Below are positions 33,197 to 42,096 of a stretch of DNA of 64,000 bases, in pieces. The notes under the pieces were generated by a model. That model was not told where the DNA came from, ran no database searches, and saw only the letters and a program-made list of their open reading frames with translations. The first letter of the stretch is position 1; each line of letters starts with the position of its first letter. The stretch covers positions 66,833 to 130,832 of the forward strand of contig JBKQSS010000075.1 of assembly GCA_052143535.1 (NCBI GenBank), given 5' to 3'. The position numbers and the translations under genes were made by a program. The DNA comes from JADGRA01 sp052143535 (GTDB lineage Bacteria; Myxococcota; Myxococcia; Myxococcales; Myxococcaceae).

Positions 33197-33232
33197 TATC
33201 TATAGATACATCTAAAGACACATCTCTAGATG
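33197..33232. promoter_or_regulatory. Paired palindromic operator between the DUF3556 and PadR genes
   Basis: TATCTATAGATA (33197-33208) and CATCTCTAGATG (33221-33232) are both inverted repeats, centred 24 bp apart, with a related half site ACATCTAAAGACA between them. The TATCTA/TAGATA-like motif and the twin arrangement suit a PadR-family dimer. It lies directly upstream of the SD of the padR start chosen below. Confidence 0.75.
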
Positions 33233-33250
33233 GGTCGAGAGGAGAGCGGC

Positions 33251-33826
33251 GTGCACGAGGGACATTGGGACTGGGAGCGTCATTTCATGGGTCGGGGCTT
33301 TCGCGGACGCCGAGGCGGTGGCGCGGACTTCTGGGAAGTCTTTGGCGGCCCTCCGCCGCGGGCGGACCGCGGGGCAGTGCGGTACCTCGTCCTGGACGCC
33401 ATCGAGAAGCAAGCGCGCCATGGTTACGAGATTATGCAAGCCATTGAGGACCGGAGCGGACGGACCTACCGCCCCAGCCCGGGCGTCATTTACCCGACGC
33501 TTCAACTGCTAGAGGAGTTGGGCCATGCGCGCGTTGAGGAGCGCGATGGCCGCAAGGTGTACGCCATCACCGCAGACGGGAAGCGCGACCTCGAGGAGCA
33601 CCGCGAGGAGGTGACCGACTTCTACGAGCGGTCCGGCGCCGGGAGCTGGGAGGAGTACGCCGAGGAGCTGGGGGACCTCATCAAACACGCCACTCGGCTC
33701 TTCAAGGTCTTCCGACACTCCGCCCGCCACGGCAGGCTCAGCCCAGCGACGATGAAGAAGGTGCGCGGGGTCCTCGACGAGGCGATGGCCAAAATCGAAG
33801 CACTGGTGGACACGGACCGGAGCTGA
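33251..33826 (+). CDS. PadR-family transcriptional regulator
   Basis: 191 residues. GTG 33251 is chosen because SD GAGAGGAGAG sits six bases ahead and it leaves the second palindrome intact; ATG 33230 would lie inside it. The winged HTH reads RYLVLDAIEKQARHGYEIMQ, with the PadR core YRPSPGVIYPTLQLLEELGH then ARVEERDGRKVYAITADGKR. A coiled-coil tail (HREEVTDFYERSGAG) gives dimerisation. An N-terminal basic, Gly/Arg-rich extension (MGRGFRGRRGGGADFW) is unusual for PadR. It probably represses the divergent DUF3556-FAD genes and itself. Confidence 0.88.
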   Translation: MHEGHWDWERHFMGRGFRGRRGGGADFWEVFGGPPPRADRGAVRYLVLDAIEKQARHGYEIMQAIEDRSGRTYRPSPGVIYPTLQLLEELGHARVEERDGRKVYAITADGKRDLEEHREEVTDFYERSGAGSWEEYAEELGDLIKHATRLFKVFRHSARHGRLSPATMKKVRGVLDEAMAKIEALVDTDRS

Positions 33827-33909
33827 CCGTCAAGCGAGTCGGGTCTGGCTCTGGAACGAACCCAGGGCCAACCGGCGACGCCCCATGCCATGCTCGGCTG
33901 CATGCTCGC

Positions 33910-35523
33910 ATGCGGAACGCCGGCATGACCACCAACTCATCGGCCCCGGCACGGATGCGCTGGTTTGTCCGTGGAGACGTCGATGGCTTCTTTGGCCTCG
34001 CGCTGGACAACCTCGTCCAGCTGCTGGTGCTGTCTGCGTTGTGCCGGACAGTGCTCGGCTTCCCTGACGCGCTTCTCTTTGGCCGAGTGTTGCCCGGTGC
34101 GGCCGTCTCTCTCCTAGTCGGCAACGTCTTCTACGCGTGGCAGGCGATGGCGCTCGGGCGGACCACCGGCCGGGCGGATGTGTGCGCGCTTCCCTATGGC
34201 ATCAACACGGTGTCGCTCTTCGCCTACGTCTTCCTCGTCATGCTGCCGGCCAAGCTCGCCGCGCAGGCAGCCGGAGAGGCCGACCCGGCCCGGGTGGCCT
34301 GGCATGCGGGCCTGGTGGCCTGCTTCGGCTCGGGGATGATTGAGCTGCTGGGGAGCGCAGTGGCCGAGCGCATCCGAAGGGCCACCCCGCGTGCCGCGTT
34401 GCTCTCCACGCTCGCCGGAATCGCCCTGACTTTCATCGCCATTGGCTTTCTGTTCCGCACCTATACCCGGCCCGTGATTGGCCTCGGCACGCTGGCGGTC
34501 ATTTTTGTCGTGTACTTCGGCCGGGTGTCGTTTCGCGGAGGCCTGCCCGGGGGCTTCGTGGCGGTGGCCCTCGGTGTGGCGTTCGCCTGGCTCACGGGTC
34601 TGGCACCGACCGGCCCCACTCCTGCTCCGCCGGCACTCCATCTGCCGCTACCTGTCCTAGGGGAGCTCTTCACCGCGCTGACCGGCCATTACCTGCTCGG
34701 CTACTTCTCCGTCATTCTGCCGATGGGCCTCTTCGCCACCATCGGCTCGCTGCAAAACATAGAGTCCGCCCGAGCCGCCGGAGACGTGTACCCAGTTCGC
34801 AGCTCCCTCGCGATGAACGGTCTGGGGACGCTGGCCGCCTGCGCCTTCGGTTCGTGCTTCCCGACGACGCTCTACATCGGCCACCCGGGTTGGAAGGCCA
34901 TGGGGGCCCGTGCAGGGTACTCAGTCCTCAATGGCGCATTCATGAGCCTTATCTGCTTCACCGGGACACTGGGGTGGATTGCCTGGGCCGTCCCAGTCGA
35001 CGCCGGGATGGCCATTGTCCTCTGGATTGGCATCGTCATTGCTGGGCAAGCATTTCAGGCGACGCCACGTCGTCATGCTCCGGCGGTGGTCGTGGGCCTA
35101 CTGCCCAGCATCGCCGGGTGGGGCGCCTATATGGCCAAGGCCGGGCTCCATGCGGCCGGAATGGGCGGCCCGAATGGAGCGCCGTTCTCGCCAACGCTAG
35201 TCGGAGTATTTGAGCGGTCGGACATTTGGTTTGACGGCGCACTCCGATTGGAGCAGGGCTTCATCCTGAGCAGCATGCTGCTCGCGGCTGCCACTGTGGC
35301 TGTCATCGAGAGGCGCTTTGTGCAGGCTGGTGCCTGGTGCCTCGGTGGCGCGGCACTTTCCGCCATCGGGTTGATGCACTCCTACCGCTGGGCGCCGGGG
35401 GACACCGTCCTGTCACTCACCCCTGCGTGGCCGTGGGCCGCGGGCTACGCCGTCATGGCAGTCATTTTCATCCTGGCGAAGTGGGTCACCCTGCCGAGGG
35501 TTGACCTCCCAGACGAGGGGTGA
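33910..35523 (+). CDS. Putative xanthine/uracil-type permease (AGZA/NCS2-like)
   Basis: 537 residues with about twelve transmembrane helices. Early motif FFGLALDNLVQLLVLSALCR and CALPYGINTVSLFAYVFLVM match the NCS2/AGZA fold; later GLFATIGSLQNIESARAAGD and the CAFGSCFPTTLYIGHPGWKA region correspond to the central substrate site, where Q-N-x-E is characteristic of the superfamily. It is somewhat longer than typical, with a C-terminal extension of about 60 residues. Substrate unknown. The ATG at 33910 is retained; a nearby ATG at 33925 is equally possible. Confidence 0.8.
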   Translation: MRNAGMTTNSSAPARMRWFVRGDVDGFFGLALDNLVQLLVLSALCRTVLGFPDALLFGRVLPGAAVSLLVGNVFYAWQAMALGRTTGRADVCALPYGINTVSLFAYVFLVMLPAKLAAQAAGEADPARVAWHAGLVACFGSGMIELLGSAVAERIRRATPRAALLSTLAGIALTFIAIGFLFRTYTRPVIGLGTLAVIFVVYFGRVSFRGGLPGGFVAVALGVAFAWLTGLAPTGPTPAPPALHLPLPVLGELFTALTGHYLLGYFSVILPMGLFATIGSLQNIESARAAGDVYPVRSSLAMNGLGTLAACAFGSCFPTTLYIGHPGWKAMGARAGYSVLNGAFMSLICFTGTLGWIAWAVPVDAGMAIVLWIGIVIAGQAFQATPRRHAPAVVVGLLPSIAGWGAYMAKAGLHAAGMGGPNGAPFSPTLVGVFERSDIWFDGALRLEQGFILSSMLLAAATVAVIERRFVQAGAWCLGGAALSAIGLMHSYRWAPGDTVLSLTPAWPWAAGYAVMAVIFILAKWVTLPRVDLPDEG

Positions 35524-35607
35524 GGCGTCGAGGCTAGGGCGGTTCGGTCAGGCAAGCCCATGAACGCCGATTGGGCTAGCCTCGGGCGCCTCGACATAGG
35601 AGTGCGA

Positions 35608-36615
35608 ATGGCCACGACACGACGGAAGCTTCTCCAGACGGCGGGCGCTGCTGCCGCAGGGACGGTGCTCTTGAGTCGGCCAACAAAGGCTGCCGGAAAG
35701 GCAAGCCCGACTTTCTCACCGCGCTCCCTCAGCTACTGCATGTTGCAGGGTCCGAGCGGCATGAGCCTCGGGGTGAAGCATGATGAGCGCATCCTCGATG
35801 TCGGAAAGGCAGGGAAGCTCTTGGGCACAGCGGTACCTGCCAGCACGGACGATGTCATCGCCGGGCGCAACCTCAAGGGGCTGCAAGAAGCGCTCACTGC
35901 GGCTGCCTCCTTGAAGGCCGTCTTTATCCAGCAGAGTAGCGCTCAATTCGGCCCCTGCATCACTGCTCCCCAGAAAATCATCATGTTGGGCTTCAACTAC
36001 CGTCGCCACGCGATGGAGACAGGAACGCCCATCCCCAAAGCACCGGTCCTCTTCAATAAATACAACAACGCACTTTCCGGTCACGGGGGAATCATCAAGC
36101 TCCCTACCCAGGTTGCCTCGAAGTTCGATTACGAGGTCGAGCTCCAGGTCATCATCGGCAAGACGGCACACCAGGTGGCCGAGGCGGACGCGCTCGGTTA
36201 TGTGTTTGGCTATGCCACCGGCAACGATTTCTCGGCGCGCGACCTCCAGTTTCGCGATGGAAAGGCGTCGCAGTTCATGCTCGGGAAGACGTCCGATGGA
36301 TTCATGCCCATTGGCCCATGGCTGGTGGGTGCCGAGTTGGTCGGGGACCCTCAGAAGCTAGCCGTGGAGTGCCGCGTCAACGGCGAGTCGCGCCAGTCCT
36401 CAAACACGAGCGACATGATTTTCACCTGTGCCCAAATCATCAGCTACGCCTCACAAGTCTTCACGCTCTCTCCAGGGGACCTCATCTCAACGGGCACGCC
36501 GGAGGGCGTCATTGGCGGCAAGCCGGAGGCACAGCAAGTCTGGCTCAAGCCCGGGGACAAAATCGCCTGCAGTGTCGAGAAGCTTGGCGAGCTCCAGTTC
36601 AACCTGGCGGGGTAA
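35608..36615 (+). CDS. Tat-exported fumarylacetoacetate-hydrolase-fold protein
   Basis: 335 residues. The start at ATG 35608 has SD AGGAG and opens with a twin-arginine signal TTRRKLLQTAGAAAAGTVLL. The rest is the FAH-like domain: IIMLGFNYRRHAMETGTPIP, FDYEVELQVIIGKTA with metal-binding acidic residues, FGYATGNDFSARDLQFRDGK, GFMPIGPWLVGAELVGD and LISTGTPEGVIGG. Family members cleave or decarboxylate acyl-pyruvates or related diacids. Export of such a protein is unusual, because most are cytoplasmic. GATC is still absent in this gene, which is the last before the compositional change. Confidence 0.88.
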   Translation: MATTRRKLLQTAGAAAAGTVLLSRPTKAAGKASPTFSPRSLSYCMLQGPSGMSLGVKHDERILDVGKAGKLLGTAVPASTDDVIAGRNLKGLQEALTAAASLKAVFIQQSSAQFGPCITAPQKIIMLGFNYRRHAMETGTPIPKAPVLFNKYNNALSGHGGIIKLPTQVASKFDYEVELQVIIGKTAHQVAEADALGYVFGYATGNDFSARDLQFRDGKASQFMLGKTSDGFMPIGPWLVGAELVGDPQKLAVECRVNGESRQSSNTSDMIFTCAQIISYASQVFTLSPGDLISTGTPEGVIGGKPEAQQVWLKPGDKIACSVEKLGELQFNLAG

Positions 36616-36768
36616 TGCAGGCAGCAAGCTTCCCGCCCATCTTGTCGGGCGGTGTGCTGCGGCCAACCGCGCCCGGTTCAGCCAAACGTTGGGACCGCAA
36701 TTCCGGTGTTACCGACAGTTCGGACACTTGAACGCAGCCCGAACAGCTCTGGAAAGGAGACAATAATC

Positions 36769-37158
36769 ATGGTGCCAGGCAAAGGAATCATCAGTCTGCC
36801 GAGCTCTCGCACGGTCTCAGAAACCCTGGACCGTGTGGAAGCGGCACTTCGAAGCAAAGCGATCACCGTCTTCGCGCGCGTGGATCATGCGGGCGAGGCA
36901 AGAAAGGTGGGATTGGCAATGCCCCCGACCCAGCTGTTGATTTTTGGAAACCCTAAAGGTGGCACCCTTGTAATGTTGGCTGCTCCCACCGCCGCGATTG
37001 ATTTGCCGCTGAAAGCCCTGGCGTGGCAAGACGCCGACGGGAAAGTCTGGCTGAGTTATAACGACCCCGCATTCTTCGCGGCTCGCTTCGGCCTAAGCGA
37101 CGCTCAAGTCGCGCCGCTCGCCGGAGTCAGCGCCGTCCTGGAACAAGCGTTGAAATAA
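36769..37158 (+). CDS. DUF302 protein
   Basis: 129 residues, ATG 36769 with SD GGAAAGGAGA. A single DUF302 domain: SLPSSRTVSETLDRVEAALR, AITVFARVDHAGEARKVGL, PPTQLLIFGNPKGGTLVMLA and DLPLKALAWQDADGKVWLSY. DUF302 proteins are small cytoplasmic ligand-binding proteins of unknown role. This is the first gene with normal GATC frequency; it may begin an acquired segment. Confidence 0.9.
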   Translation: MVPGKGIISLPSSRTVSETLDRVEAALRSKAITVFARVDHAGEARKVGLAMPPTQLLIFGNPKGGTLVMLAAPTAAIDLPLKALAWQDADGKVWLSYNDPAFFAARFGLSDAQVAPLAGVSAVLEQALK

Positions 37159-37393
37159 GCCTCGGTGGAAAGGAGGGACGCCGCAGAACCGACAGTGTCA
37201 CCTCTCGTCGCGCTCGGGTTCTTTGAAGCTGGCGAACCCCTTCCGCTGCGCACGCCGAGCAGCGCCTGAACGTAGATATCAACCTTCCGGAACCCGGCCT
37301 GGCGGCAGGGGGTGCTGAATAACGGGCTCGTGAACAACAAGGCCCCGGCTTGGCCAGCGCGGTCATCGTCTAGTGCAACTAAGGAGACGGCCA

Positions 37394-37648
37394 ATGAGAC
37401 GACGACGACTTTCACAAGCAGTCGATTTTGGTGATGTGGCCACGATAGCGACCGCGATTGGCGCAGTTGCAATTGGCGCGTTCGCAATTGGAACGCTAGC
37501 CGTCGGTCGCGTTGCGGTTAGGCGGGCCAAATTCAAATCTCTGGAGATTGAAGACCTCGCCGTGACGCGACTGCACGCCGGCGAACTCAAGGTGAGCGGC
37601 TCGCTTCAATTTCCTGGAAGCGAGGTCGAACGCCAGGTTTCACAATGA
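37394..37648 (+). CDS. Small membrane-associated protein of unknown function
   Basis: 84 residues with SD AAGGAGA and ATG 37394. The N-terminal basic stretch RRRRLSQ is followed by a Ala/Gly-rich hydrophobic repeat VAIGAFAIGTLAVG and then RVAVRRAKFKSLEIEDLAVT, a short soluble tail. The last part contains an LxVxxLHAGEL pattern seen in tail-anchored proteins, but I recognise no family. Preceded by DUF302 and followed by another small membrane protein. Confidence 0.7.
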   Translation: MRRRRLSQAVDFGDVATIATAIGAVAIGAFAIGTLAVGRVAVRRAKFKSLEIEDLAVTRLHAGELKVSGSLQFPGSEVERQVSQ

Positions 37649-37682
37649 AGAAGACATCGAACTCATTCTTGAGGAGCAACTC

Positions 37683-38111
37683 ATGTCACGAGAATCGCGA
37701 ATGTCCGCGGGAGTTCTTCTCATCGTTCTTCCGACGGTGATGTACGGGGGGATAGCTCTTCTCGGGTTGCTCATGACCTCTGCGCAAGGGTATGCGGATA
37801 ACCCGGTGCGGCACGACCTCTGGCGCGCCGGCCACGCCCACGCCGGCGTTTACCTCGTCCTGTCATTGGTTATGCTTCGATATGTCGACGAGGCGGTCCT
37901 CTCCCCATTCTGGAAGTGGCTCGCCCGCGCCGGCGCGCCGATTGCGGCGCTTCTCATCCCGGGTGCGTTTTTCCTCTCAGTAGCCTCGCCAGACGCTCGG
38001 CATCCGAATGGCTTGATAAATTTCGCGTACGTCGGCGCGCTGTTTCTTGCCGCCGCCGTTCTCAGCCTCGGAGTGGGTCTCATTCGCGCGGCGCGGCGCA
38101 TGGACCGGTAA
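37683..38111 (+). CDS. Membrane protein with four predicted helices
   Basis: 142 residues: VLLIVLPTVMYGGIALLGLL, GHAHAGVYLVLSLVMLRYVD, LIPGAFFLSVASP and YVGALFLAAAVLSLGVGLIR. The H-x-H-A-G motif after an acidic-basic segment HDLWRAGHAH could bind metal or haem. SD GGAGCAAC precedes the ATG. Function unknown; it could form a small cassette with 36769 and 37394. Confidence 0.75.
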   Translation: MSRESRMSAGVLLIVLPTVMYGGIALLGLLMTSAQGYADNPVRHDLWRAGHAHAGVYLVLSLVMLRYVDEAVLSPFWKWLARAGAPIAALLIPGAFFLSVASPDARHPNGLINFAYVGALFLAAAVLSLGVGLIRAARRMDR

Positions 38112-38353
38112 GCGCTTTGTTAAAGGAGGCACGCGCACGGGGTGCACCAGCTCGCTCGCGAGTGGGGTGGCGCGCCGCCTGAATTGGCCCGCTGTTGGCC
38201 GCTTGTGCCCGGCTCCTTGCAGCTGGCTTATGCGTCGGGCGCGTAGGCTCTGCGTACGCGTTGGGTTTCCCTCAGTGCTGAGGAGCAAGCCCGATTGCTT
38301 GGGAAATGGAGGCTCGCTACCATATGTGACGGTCTTCCGCAGGGGGCGCGACG

Positions 38354-39169
38354 ATGGTTGTTAAGGGCTTCAGCCGCAGAGAGATGCTGCAAGCCGGTAC
38401 CGTTTCTCTTCTTCCGCTGGCGATGTCGTCCGCGATGGGAATGCCAGCTCTCCGGAAGCCTAATTTCGCGAATGGCGGGACCGATCCATTTCCAATCCCC
38501 TGGCTAGATAAGAATGGGAGCCACAATCAACCGGCTGGCCCCAACCTCGAGCCTTCACACGTGTACCATTTCAAGGGGCGGGTGGCTCGGTGCAGCACCT
38601 TCCGAGGGATGGGGACGGATAACAATGGGAATCGTGTCGCCTTTGGTAGCCCTACCACCGACTATGGCGTGATGCGGGGTGAGTACTGGGCAGCGCGCGC
38701 TCCGCAGCAAGGTACGATGACCCACATATGACTTACGCTATTTCGGGGACAGGCTGTCCCCGCCAACCAAATACACGACTTTCATCCGCCCATCTCGCCC
38801 TCTGGTTTGTACTGGGTCGTTCCGGTCCCTGACCGTGCCCTGAGCATCAGCAGTGACGGGAAAAGGGCTACCCTTGAAATGCAGAACGTGGACGTCGTTG
38901 ATCAGCCGCGGTGGCCAGCGCTGGACGCCGTTGCGACCCCGGCGCGCATGAGCTTCAGGATGCTATGGGATGCAATCGGAGAGCCCGCCGTCTACGAGGA
39001 CCCATCCAAGCATTTCCGTTTCACCGGTACGCGGGCGTCGTGCCAGCTCGAAGCTGAAGTTGAGGTCCCGTCGCTCGGCTTTTCGTGGAAGTCGGATCCG
39101 ATGAACACGTCGCAGTGCGACTTCGCGATCATCGGTGAAGAAGTGAATGGGCGCTATTACGACAGGTAG
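38354..39169 (+). pseudogene. Exported protein interrupted by an in-frame TGA
   Basis: The frame from ATG 38354 (MVVKGFSRREMLQAGTVSLL: a Tat-like signal) ends at TGA 38729-38731, and the same frame runs on without a stop to 39169 as LTLFRGQAVPANQIHDFHPP then ISPSGLYWVVPVPDR. The total would be 271 residues. The TGA is not followed by an obvious SECIS-like hairpin, so TGG to TGA at a Trp is the most economical explanation; the family is not recognised, so this is unverified. Protein composition (YWVVPV, WPALDAVATPARMSFRMLWD) is normal on both sides, arguing for recent inactivation or a sequence error. Confidence 0.6.
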
Positions 39170-39216
39170 ACCCCACAGCCAAAGGTTCTCATGGGTGGCG
39201 GTCGAGGACCATTCTT

Positions 39217-39861
39217 CTACCCCTTTGCGAGGGTTACATGCATTGCATTCGGCGTCGAGAGGTGTTCGATGAAACGATAGCCGAGTTTTGGTGCGTCAAT
39301 GCCCGCGAACAGGTGCTCCCCGGAACCGAGCAGGATTGGTGGAATGGCCAGATGCATCTCGTCGACTAGGCCCGCGCGGAAATACTGTCGGATTGTCGAA
39401 ACCCCACCGCCGAGTCGAATGTCTTTATCTCCCGCAGCGCCTCGCGCTCGTTCGAGGGCGGCATGAATTCCATCCGTCACGAAATAAAAGAGGGTTCCCC
39501 CGTCCTTGGCAACGGTGGCGCGCGGATAGTTGGTCAACACGGAGACGGGCGTGTGGAAGGGCGGGTTGTCGCCCCACCAACCCTCCCAGGCTTCGTCGGG
39601 CCAAGGGCCTCGAATGGGCCCAAACATGTTTCGACCAAGGATCCATGCTCCAATGTTCTTGAAGCCGCGTTCGACGAACTGGTCATCGATGCCCGTTGTT
39701 CCCCCATCCTTGCCATGCATCTGTCGAAACGACCGTGTCGCGAACGCCCAATTCTGCAGGGCCATGCCGCCAACGCCAAGCGGATTGGCGAGCTCTTGCT
39801 TCGGGCCGGCACCGTAGCCATCGAGCGATATTGCAAAGCTCTCGACGCGAAGCTTGGGCAT
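39217..39861 (-). CDS. Dihydrofolate-reductase-like protein (RibD C-terminal family)
   Basis: 214 residues. N-terminal strand KLRVESFAISLDGYGAGP, later GAWILGRNMFGPIRGPW, VSVLTNYPRATVAKDGGTLF, KDIRLGGGVSTIRQYFRAGL and VDEMHLAIPPILLGSGEHLF are typical of the RibD_C/DHFR-like superfamily, which reduces NADPH-dependent substrates. The active site signature R-x-x-G-x-x-G is near GGGVSTIRQ. Annotated in many genomes simply as dihydrofolate reductase family protein. It faces the minus strand between plus-strand genes. Confidence 0.88.
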   Translation of the reverse strand: MPKLRVESFAISLDGYGAGPKQELANPLGVGGMALQNWAFATRSFRQMHGKDGGTTGIDDQFVERGFKNIGAWILGRNMFGPIRGPWPDEAWEGWWGDNPPFHTPVSVLTNYPRATVAKDGGTLFYFVTDGIHAALERARGAAGDKDIRLGGGVSTIRQYFRAGLVDEMHLAIPPILLGSGEHLFAGIDAPKLGYRFIEHLSTPNAMHVTLAKG

Positions 39862-40110
39862 GAAGGCTCCTTTGAGCAGCTAACCGTTTGAAGTTTCTAA
39901 ACAGCATAAAATACCGAGCCCATTCACGCAGGGAAGCGGCCGATGGCAGAGCGCGGCACGCGGGCCGCCTTACAGCAAGAGTGAACAGAGCCCGGCCCGT
40001 ACCTTGAATTCGTTCGCGCCACCGGGGCTGGCGTCGCGTCGAACGCCCATGACGAGTGGCGCCCAGCGCGGAAATGTGCTGTCGCCCTTGTCTCACAAGG
40101 AGATGCTCTC

Positions 40111-40584
40111 ATGGGACGCGTCCTCGTTGCTTCGTCACTGCTCGTTCTCTGCGGCTGTCCACATCAAGAGAGAGCTTCCGGAGCTCGAGACGCGAGCGCC
40201 TTGAGAACCGCCATCGAGCAGAACGAAGCGCGGTTTGCGCACGCGCTGAAGGCTAACGATGCGACGACCATCGCAGGCTTCTTCACCGAGGATGGTCTCA
40301 TCATCCCCGGGTGGCAGAAGGGAAACGTACAGGGCCGCGCTGCCATCCAAGCTTATTACAGCAAGCGCTTCGAGACGGCCCATTTCCTCGACGCCGTGAT
40401 TACGACGGCCAGCATCGGGACCAGCGGGGACCTGGCGTACGAATCAGGAACGAACAGGCTCACCCGCAAGACGGGCGATGCGGCTCCAGTGACGACAACC
40501 GGCCGATACCTGACGATTTGGCACCGCGAATCCGATGATCACTGGCGCATCCAGGTTGACATGGTGATCGTGGATCCACCCTAG
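40111..40584 (+). CDS. DUF4440/SnoaL-like lipoprotein
   Basis: 157 residues. Lipobox LVLCGC and linker CPHQERASGARDASAL, then a cone-shaped NTF2-like domain: AIEQNEARFAHALKANDATT, IAGFFTEDGLIIPGWQKGNV, GRAAIQAYYSKRFETAHFL, RYLTIWHRESDDHWRIQVDM and VIVDPP. The signature F-F-T-E-D-G and W-x-x-x-D-D-x-W-R-I are characteristic of DUF4440. Exported, ligand-binding role unknown. SD AAGGAGATG fits well. Confidence 0.85.
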   Translation: MGRVLVASSLLVLCGCPHQERASGARDASALRTAIEQNEARFAHALKANDATTIAGFFTEDGLIIPGWQKGNVQGRAAIQAYYSKRFETAHFLDAVITTASIGTSGDLAYESGTNRLTRKTGDAAPVTTTGRYLTIWHRESDDHWRIQVDMVIVDPP

Positions 40585-40659
40585 CGGTCCTTTCGATCTT
40601 CTCGCCGACATGCGACTCGGACCATCGTCGGCACTGCCGAGTTGCCTGTTGGTGAATAG

Positions 40660-41865
40660 CTACACGGTCCGGGCGGAGATGGAGGTCGGCAAGCGCCGCA
40701 TGTCTGCGACAACGTTGGCAGCCACGTTCGTGTCCAAGTCCATCAGCAAGTACCCGATCGCCGCATTCGTGGAGAGTACCTGAGCATGGATGTTGGCCTC
40801 GTGATCGGAGACGATCCTGTTTAAGTCTTTCAGCACGCCCGGTACGTTCTGGTGCACGTTGAGGACCCGCCAGGTGTCTGGAGTGCGCGCCAGGTCGACC
40901 GGCGGGAAATTCACTGAGCCCAGCGTCGTCCCGGAATGCGCGAAGTGTGCGAGCGTGGCCGAGACCTCGCGGCCGATTGCCTCTTGCGCCTCCAGCGTCG
41001 TGCCGCCGATGTGGGGGGTCAGGATGACGTTCTTCAGACCATGGAGCGGAGTCTCGAAACCATCGGCGCTGTTTGCCACCGGTTCGTCCGGGTACACGTC
41101 GATTGCGGCGCCTTCCAGTCGCCCGTCACGCAGCGCTTGGGCCAAGGCCTCGAGGTCGACCACGGTGCCACGGCTGGCGTTAATCAGACAGGCGCCCGTC
41201 TTCATTCTGGAAAGCTGATTGGCGCCAATCATCATTCGGGTTCGCGGAGTTTCGGGCACGTGGAGCGTGACGAAGTCGCTCTGCTCGAGCAGGACGTCGA
41301 GCGTCTTGACCGGCTGTGAGTTGCCAAGGGGCAGCTTGGCGGCGATGTCGTAGAAGACGACCCTCATCCCTAGGTTCTCCGCGAGAATGGAGACCTGGCT
41401 GCCGATGTGCCCATAGCCCACGACTCCCAGCGTCTTTCCGCGCACTTCGCGTGAGCCGGTCGTCACCTTCCTCCACACGCCCTGGTGCATCTCTCTCGAC
41501 TGGTCACCGAGGCGACGGGAAAGCATGACAATTTCCGCCAGGACCATCTCGGCGACACTTCGGGTGTTAGAGAAAGGAGCATTGAAGACGGCCACCCCAC
41601 GGTGCATCGCGTGCTCAAGCGCGATCTGATTGGTGCCGATGCAGAATGCGCCCACGGCGATGAGCGAGTCGCCGGCGTCGAGCACCTTCGGCGTCACCTG
41701 AGTTTTGCTCCGAATACCCAGCACGTGCACACCGGCAAGCCGGGCGCAGAGCTGATCTTCCTTTAGCGATCCGTCCAAGCGCTGGACCTCGAAGCCTTCG
41801 GCCCCGAGCAGTTCGTCAGCGACCGGGTGAATTGACTCCAGGAGCAGGATCTTCAGTGCAGCCAT
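40660..41865 (-). CDS. serA: D-3-phosphoglycerate dehydrogenase with ACT domain
   Basis: 401 residues catalysing the first step of serine synthesis from 3-phosphoglycerate. The Rossmann block is LGVVGYGHIGSQVSILAENL; catalytic Arg and Glu lie in CLINASRGTVVDLEALAQAL and AIDVYPDEPV, and the His in ILTPHIGGTTLEAQEAIGRE. The ACT domain starts at NVHQNVPGVLKDLNRIV and runs to the C-terminus (LLMDLDTNVAANVVADMRRL), where serine would give feedback inhibition. This resembles the short-ACT E. coli enzyme rather than the long Mycobacterium type. The gene lies in the GATC-normal segment, so it may be an accessory copy. Confidence 0.92.
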   Translation of the reverse strand: MAALKILLLESIHPVADELLGAEGFEVQRLDGSLKEDQLCARLAGVHVLGIRSKTQVTPKVLDAGDSLIAVGAFCIGTNQIALEHAMHRGVAVFNAPFSNTRSVAEMVLAEIVMLSRRLGDQSREMHQGVWRKVTTGSREVRGKTLGVVGYGHIGSQVSILAENLGMRVVFYDIAAKLPLGNSQPVKTLDVLLEQSDFVTLHVPETPRTRMMIGANQLSRMKTGACLINASRGTVVDLEALAQALRDGRLEGAAIDVYPDEPVANSADGFETPLHGLKNVILTPHIGGTTLEAQEAIGREVSATLAHFAHSGTTLGSVNFPPVDLARTPDTWRVLNVHQNVPGVLKDLNRIVSDHEANIHAQVLSTNAAIGYLLMDLDTNVAANVVADMRRLPTSISARTV

Positions 41866-42096
41866 TGGGGCTCGAGCCTAGACCGGGACCCACGGCTCAT
41901 GTTGTGGGACCCGCAGGAGGGAATGCTGAGCTCCGCAGCCTGCGTCCACGTGCCAGCCTCTCCCCGGAGGTGGCTTATGCTGACGCCTTCCTGCCGCTTA
42001 CACTTCCACTCCCGGTCAGCCAGGGCTGTGCCCCCGGCAGGGCGGACGACGGACGGGCTGACGGGCAAGGGGGCAGCCACCCGAAGGGGGATGTTC

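Noticed and set aside
38729..38731. TGA recoded to Trp as an organism-wide code change
   Set aside because: Many intact genes here end in TGA with ATGA or TGATG overlaps and use TGG for Trp.
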